Source: Parvularcula sp. IMCC14364
Lineage (GTDB): Bacteria > Pseudomonadota > Alphaproteobacteria > Caulobacterales > Parvularculaceae
DNA length: 64,000 nt
Direction of reading: 5' to 3'
Assembly: GCF_030758415.1 (NCBI RefSeq)
Contig: NZ_CP132334.1
Coordinates: 310,001-374,000, forward strand
Under the pieces are notes generated by a model. It was not told the origin of the DNA. It did no database searches and was given only the letters and a program-made list of their open reading frames with translations. Shown one piece after another: positions 60,501 through 64,000 of the stretch. The position numbers and the translations under genes are program-made. Numbering within the stretch: position 1 is the stretch's first letter; every line of letters starts with the position of its first letter.

Positions 60501-62273
60501 ATGGCAATATTCGCAAATTATTCAGTTCAAAATTTTGCTGGGATTGCGTCAGACACCATCGACGAAATATTGAATCTCATGGATTTCGGTTTTGAGCTTT
60601 GGGGTGAACTTCTCGCTGGCAGTGCTTTTCCAAACATTGACGTGCAAATATTGGAAGCAACACCAGCCGTCACTGCTGACGCAGGCCCTTCTGACGTTCT
60701 CTTCATTGGTAATCCAAACGGTAAGAACACATTTGAAGGAACGTTTGCCTACGAATTGCGACACAACTCTAACCCTAATGGCAACAACATTGACGCCACA
60801 ATTAGATTTGATGTTGATTATTTGCTTAATGAACTTTGGTTCGATTCGACCCCATCTACTGCCAATGATATTCCTGTAGACAAGATAGATGCGCTGTCCG
60901 TAATTGTGCATGAAATTGGACATATGCTGGGTTTCACTGGCTATTATCTCGAGGGCAGCAATAGCTTCATAGATGACGCCAGATCACCTTACGATCAACG
61001 ACTCTTGTTCATAAACAACGATGTATTGTTTACTGGCCCCAATACTCTGGAGTCATTTGGGAATCCAGTACCTCTTACAGACAATAATTATGCTCACTAC
61101 GGAAATGTTATTGAACACCCTTCCAGCGGCAATCCCCTCGCAGGGTTGATGAACGGAGTAGCTTTTTTTCGAGGCACCAGATACGAAATAGCCGATTTAG
61201 ATCTTTCATTTTTAGCAGATTTGGGGCTTGGAACAGATCGAGACGATATTTTTGATCAGACTTGGTTAGACGTGATCCGAGGTGGAGAAGGAGTTGATAA
61301 ATTCATAGGGGATTATTCTGATAGCAGATCAAATTTGACCATTGATGCACAAGGTTCAGTATTTCTCTTACCTAATCTACAGCTTCACGAAATTGAAGCC
61401 TTAGAACTGACACTTGGATCAGGTAATGATCTCGTTATAGGATCAGCGGGTGTGGACATTATTATTGGTAATGATGGAGATGATATTCTTGACGGCGGTA
61501 GTGCTGGTCAGGATCTAATTTTTGGAGGGGAAGGACAAGATACTTTAACAGGTGGCAGCGGAGGAGATCTACTGAACGGTGGCGCAGACAATGACTCCCT
61601 AGATGGGAATGGCGGAAAAGACCGGCTTTTCGGTGAAGGCGGTAGCGACTCGATAAATGGTGGAGGCGATCGAGACGAGATATTTGGGGGTGACGGTGCG
61701 GACTATCTAATTGGAGGTGACAGCGCTGATCGCATTTTCGGTGGCGCTGGCGATGACACAATTTCAGGTCGTCGTGGCTCAGATTTCATTGATGCTGGCT
61801 CTGGTGATGACTTCGTTTCAGGACGTGGGCTGACAGATACGATCTTTGGTGGAGACGGAAACGACGAGCTGCGGGGCAACGGTGGCCGAGACACCATACA
61901 TGGAGATGCCGGTAATGACCTCATTGTTGGGGGTCAGGGAGACGACACGCTATTCGGGGGAGTGGATGATGACGTGCTGGATGGTCGTGCCGGAAATGAC
62001 ATCCTCTCTGGTGGATCAGGAAGTGATACGCTCACCGGTAAGGTCGGATCCGATACCTTTGTCTTTGAAGCTGGTCACGAGCAGGTCGAGGTAACTGACT
62101 TCAAGGACGACGTGGACACGCTGGACCTTTCTTCGTACGGGTTCTCAAACGTCTCTGAGGCGACAGCATTGATGAGTGAGGTTGATGGGGACGTCCTGTT
62201 TGTCTCGGGCGGTGATACACTGACCCTTCGGAACATCACCATCGTAGCCCTGCAGGACGACATCGCGATTTAA
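60501..62273 (+). CDS. RTX-type secreted metalloprotease-like protein
   Basis: A 590-residue protein with no N-terminal signal peptide. Residues 1-250 look like a metzincin-type protease domain, with the zinc motif VIVHEIGHMLGF (His 137, Glu 138, His 141) and a possible Met-turn AGLMNGVAFF; the usual third His is not obvious. About residues 300-535 are calcium-binding RTX nonapeptides (GGEGQDTLTGGSGGDLLNGG and similar). The C-terminus DTLTLRNITIVALQDDIAI fits a type I secretion signal. No secretion genes are adjacent. GGGAGG lies before the ATG. It is AT-richer than core genes and is flanked by IS remnants, so probably acquired. Confidence 0.88.
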   Translation: MAIFANYSVQNFAGIASDTIDEILNLMDFGFELWGELLAGSAFPNIDVQILEATPAVTADAGPSDVLFIGNPNGKNTFEGTFAYELRHNSNPNGNNIDATIRFDVDYLLNELWFDSTPSTANDIPVDKIDALSVIVHEIGHMLGFTGYYLEGSNSFIDDARSPYDQRLLFINNDVLFTGPNTLESFGNPVPLTDNNYAHYGNVIEHPSSGNPLAGLMNGVAFFRGTRYEIADLDLSFLADLGLGTDRDDIFDQTWLDVIRGGEGVDKFIGDYSDSRSNLTIDAQGSVFLLPNLQLHEIEALELTLGSGNDLVIGSAGVDIIIGNDGDDILDGGSAGQDLIFGGEGQDTLTGGSGGDLLNGGADNDSLDGNGGKDRLFGEGGSDSINGGGDRDEIFGGDGADYLIGGDSADRIFGGAGDDTISGRRGSDFIDAGSGDDFVSGRGLTDTIFGGDGNDELRGNGGRDTIHGDAGNDLIVGGQGDDTLFGGVDDDVLDGRAGNDILSGGSGSDTLTGKVGSDTFVFEAGHEQVEVTDFKDDVDTLDLSSYGFSNVSEATALMSEVDGDVLFVSGGDTLTLRNITIVALQDDIAI

Positions 62274-62620
62274 GCGAGCTGTTTTCTGACACCGATGGCC
62301 TTGCCCCGTTGCCAGACCTTTTCAACTTGCCCGGAGTAGATTGAGGCTTCGACCTTGAAGTGTGAGGGCAGGTTGGTCCGATTTTTTAGGATCAGTTTGG
62401 CACCGGTCTCGGAGTGATCAGCGACCCGAGCGAGTATGAACCCATCTATGTAGATGACCCTAGCGTCCTCATTGACGACCTCTCGGACAGTGCGCCGAAA
62501 CTGGTCAGATGACGAGAAGGTTGAGATCGTGGCGCAATCGAAGGTGCCAGGCGCCAAGCTCAACTCAATCTGTCGCAGCAGGTTCAATATGTCTTCGTCT
62601 GTAAATCTTTTCCTTGCCAT
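62270..62620 (-). CDS. PilZ-like domain ORF with a transposase-derived N-terminus
   Basis: A 116-residue chimera. Residues 1-25 (MARKRFTDEDILNLLRQIEL...) look like the start of an IS3-family OrfA. Residues about 26-45 are antisense to an IS66-type fragment. Residues about 46-116 resemble an alphaproteobacterial PilZ domain (ILARVADHSETGAKLILKNR; VEKVWQRGKAIGVRK). The canonical PilZ RxxxR cyclic di-GMP motif is not clear. It may be a PilZ gene that lost its own start and captured another, or a dead mosaic. It overlaps the RTX gene end by 4 bp, convergent. Confidence 0.5.
   Translation of the reverse strand: MARKRFTDEDILNLLRQIELSLAPGTFDCATISTFSSSDQFRRTVREVVNEDARVIYIDGFILARVADHSETGAKLILKNRTNLPSHFKVEASIYSGQVEKVWQRGKAIGVRKQLA
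62484..62555 (+). pseudogene. IS66-type OrfA fragment
   Basis: The plus-strand frame reads RTVRRNWSDDEKVEIVAQSK then VPGA, which resembles the start of IS66-family OrfA proteins (RRxWSDxEKxxIVAES..PGA). It is only about 24 codons long and ends where the antisense IS3 OrfA-like segment begins (about 62546-62555). It is a small insertion sequence scar. Confidence 0.45.
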
Positions 62621-62723
62621 CCCAGTACCTCCAAAGCTCGTAGAATATCACGATTTAGGTAGCTCAGTTATAGGGGGCTAAGACAATGTTACCACGGTCT
62701 TAAGGCCGGCAAAGACTGAACGC

Positions 62724-62749
62724 AAAAAAGCCGCATCGGGTGATGCGGC
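62724..62749 (-). terminator. Rho-independent terminator of rpsU
   Basis: The minus strand has the stem GCCGCATC/GATGCGGC with a 4-nt loop, followed by TTTTTT. It lies 41 nt past the rpsU stop codon. Its right arm is followed by only TTTG on the plus strand, so it works mainly for rpsU. Confidence 0.9.
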
Positions 62750-62790
62750 TTTGAAAAAAAAATATGAGGCCATGGGCCCGGCAGACCAGC

Positions 62791-63000
62791 CTAGATCAGG
62801 CCTTCGCGCTGCATCCGCTTGCGCTCCAGTTTGCGGGCACGACGCACGGCCTCGGCTTTCTGACGCGCTTTGCGCTCTGATGGCTTTTCGTAATACTTCC
62901 GGCGTTTCATTTCCCGGAATGTACCTTCGCGTTGCATTTTCTTCTTCAGGGCGCGCAATGCCTGTTCGACATTGTTCTCGCGGACGACGATGTTAACGAT
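62791..63000 (-). CDS. rpsU: Small ribosomal subunit protein bS21, with apparent ATC start
   Basis: Component of the 30S subunit. The 69 codons encode [20 protein letters not shown], then [20 protein letters not shown] and the basic tail ending KRMQREGLI, a clear bS21. No ATG, GTG or TTG lies in frame between the upstream stop and the conserved N-terminus. Alignment with family starts such as MVQVIVRDNN puts the start at ATC (63000-62998), 8 nt after a perfect AAGGAGG. CTG at 63006 is possible but only 2 nt from that site. A terminator follows, and a hairpin-T-run lies in the leader. The rpsU-COQ9 neighbourhood is usual in alphaproteobacteria. Confidence 0.9.
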   Translation of the reverse strand: MVNIVVRENNVEQALRALKKKMQREGTFREMKRRKYYEKPSERKARQKAEAVRRARKLERKRMQREGLI

Positions 63001-63053
63001 GGCCAGGGCCTCCTTGTAAGACCTGCCCCAATCCGCATGGGCACAGGCAGTTC

Positions 63054-63074
63054 AAAAAAAACCGGTCAGACCGG
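63054..63074 (-). promoter_or_regulatory. Attenuator-like hairpin in the rpsU leader
   Basis: On the minus strand CCGGT-CTG-ACCGG is followed by eight T residues, about 54 nt upstream of the rpsU start. No minus-strand gene precedes it in the window (the next gene is divergent), so it is either an attenuator in the rpsU leader or marks the upstream edge of its promoter. A second imperfect hairpin (TGCCC/GGGCA) lies between it and the Shine-Dalgarno. Confidence 0.4.
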
Positions 63075-63225
63075 CAGTGTCGGATACCAGCCGAAAACTG
63101 GCAAAAAAAAAGCGTTCCCTTGAAGTCAGACCTCAATGGAACTGGCGCCATAGCAAACAGACATTGGAATGTCCACTCTCAAGATATATGTAAGGCACAG
63201 GAAATGATCCAAAAGGAGGTCACTG

Positions 63226-63954
63226 ATGGCCGCTCAAAAAAAAGCTGAGACGCCGGGCAGCAACGATGCCGGTGTTGCCGACGATCTGGAAGACCTGCGC
63301 CACGCCATTCTGGAAGAAATCCGCATGGAAGCCGTGTTTGACGGCTGGACGCCGCAGAGCCTAAAGCGGGCAAGCTTTGCCGCTGGCATGTCCCAGGAAG
63401 AATGGTCACGGGGCGACCTCTATCGCGCCTTTCCGGACGGCATCGCCGATGTGCTGACCTTCTGGAGCGAACAGACAGACCTGCAGATGGCAGAAGACTA
63501 TGAAAATGCTGATCCCGCGCCCCAGCGCATTCGCGACAAGGTGACCTGGCTGGTTCGCCGCCGTCTTGAATTGCTGGATGAGCATCGCGAGGCCGCCCGC
63601 CGGGCCGCTGCAACACTGGCCCTGCCGCCTTATGCCAATGTGGCCCGGCGCCTGACATGGGCCACGTCAGATGCAATCTGGCGTGCCTTGGGCGATACGT
63701 CTACGGATTATAATTACTATACCAAGCGCACCATTCTCAGCGGGGTCTGGCTATCCACATTCTCCAAATGGCTCGCCGAAGAAGAGCTGGAAGGGGACAA
63801 CGCCTATGCAGCGACCTGGGCTTTCCTCGATGACCGCATCGGCAATGTGATGCAGTTCGAGAAGGTCAAATCAAAGGTCCTGAAAGCAGTGCCCGATTCC
63901 TCAAAACTGTTCGGCTTTCTCGGCAAAGCGAGGTATGGCGGCGGCAGCAAGTGA
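63226..63954 (+). CDS. COQ9-family protein
   Basis: Member of the COQ9 family, lipid-binding proteins needed for ubiquinone biosynthesis with COQ7 in mitochondria; alphaproteobacterial members are of the same family. The 242-residue helical protein has a TetR-like N-terminal region (EIRMEAVFDGWTPQSLKRAS) and the COQ9 stretch WATSDAIWRALGDTSTDYNY, then YTKRTILSGVWLSTFSKWL. AAAAGGAGGT lies 5 nt before the ATG. Divergent from rpsU. Confidence 0.93.
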   Translation: MAAQKKAETPGSNDAGVADDLEDLRHAILEEIRMEAVFDGWTPQSLKRASFAAGMSQEEWSRGDLYRAFPDGIADVLTFWSEQTDLQMAEDYENADPAPQRIRDKVTWLVRRRLELLDEHREAARRAAATLALPPYANVARRLTWATSDAIWRALGDTSTDYNYYTKRTILSGVWLSTFSKWLAEEELEGDNAYAATWAFLDDRIGNVMQFEKVKSKVLKAVPDSSKLFGFLGKARYGGGSK

Positions 63955-64000
63955 GACTGTATCGACTCAGCGCCGGGCAGATAAATAGGTCACGTGGCCC

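Noticed and set aside
63967-64000. Possible C-terminal end of a minus-strand gene (frame ending HVTYLSARR)
   Set aside because: Only about ten codons are in the window, too few to support a call.

Overview
This window is chromosomal DNA of a Gram-negative alphaproteobacterium. The evidence is a PopZ-type polar organiser gene, the alphaproteobacterial flagellar regulators FlaF and FlbT, DUF6468, DUF2093 and DUF1217 genes, a COQ9-family gene beside rpsU, and a lipid A/KDO gene set. No marker in the window fixes the genus; an order such as Kordiimonadales, Emcibacterales or Rhodospirillales is possible, but this is a guess.

Layout. 1-7.2 kb: RND efflux genes (outer membrane lipoprotein and the start of the adaptor), a small membrane protein, tRNA-Cys, a PIMT-family methyltransferase, popZ and valS. 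7.2-42.3 kb: a nearly complete flagellar supercluster in several operons: MotE-like/DUF6468/fliL; fliF-fliH-fliN-fliP-fliG; flgE-flgK-flgL-flgI; motB; a divergent FliM-like gene; motA with an unknown periplasmic gene and flgF-flgG-flgA-flgH plus a second FliL-like gene; fliK-flgD; a FlgJ-like rod-binding gene with a FlgN-like gene; two flagellins with flaF-flbT and a DUF1217 gene; fliI; and flgB-flgC-fliE-fliQ-flhA-fliR-flhB with a FliJ-like gene. I see no fliD, fliS, fliO or chemotaxis genes. 42.4-46.6 kb: an orphan histidine kinase, a diguanylate cyclase, DUF2093, an M23 peptidase and a Kazal-domain lipoprotein. 46.6-55.3 kb: an MsbA-like ABC transporter and a DUF374-waaA-lpxK-lpxL operon for lipid A and KDO transfer, separated by a TIR-TM-WD40 gene and a striking 11-bp DnaA-box-like repeat array. 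55.3-62.7 kb: accessory DNA with a TetR/PhyH-type dioxygenase/MDR oxidoreductase module, a hypothetical gene, insertion sequence and integrase fragments, and an RTX-type metalloprotease gene. 62.7-64 kb: rpsU and a COQ9-family gene.

The most unusual signals are these. (1) An approximately 90-residue module is shared by both flagellins and occurs twice inside the DUF1217 protein of the same operon. (2) Six tandem 11-bp DnaA-box-like units lie next to a G-quadruplex-type tract upstream of the ABC transporter. (3) The rpsU reading frame has no ATG, GTG or TTG; the start aligned with the family is ATC, 8 nt behind a perfect Shine-Dalgarno sequence. (4) Both flagellin leaders carry a small hairpin followed by the same 11-nt motif. 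(5) The RTX protease lies between the two ends of what looks like one broken IS3-family transposase. (6) The TIR-WD40 protein has near-identical 126-bp repeats. Starts, families and regulatory calls are by eye, and no similarity search was run.
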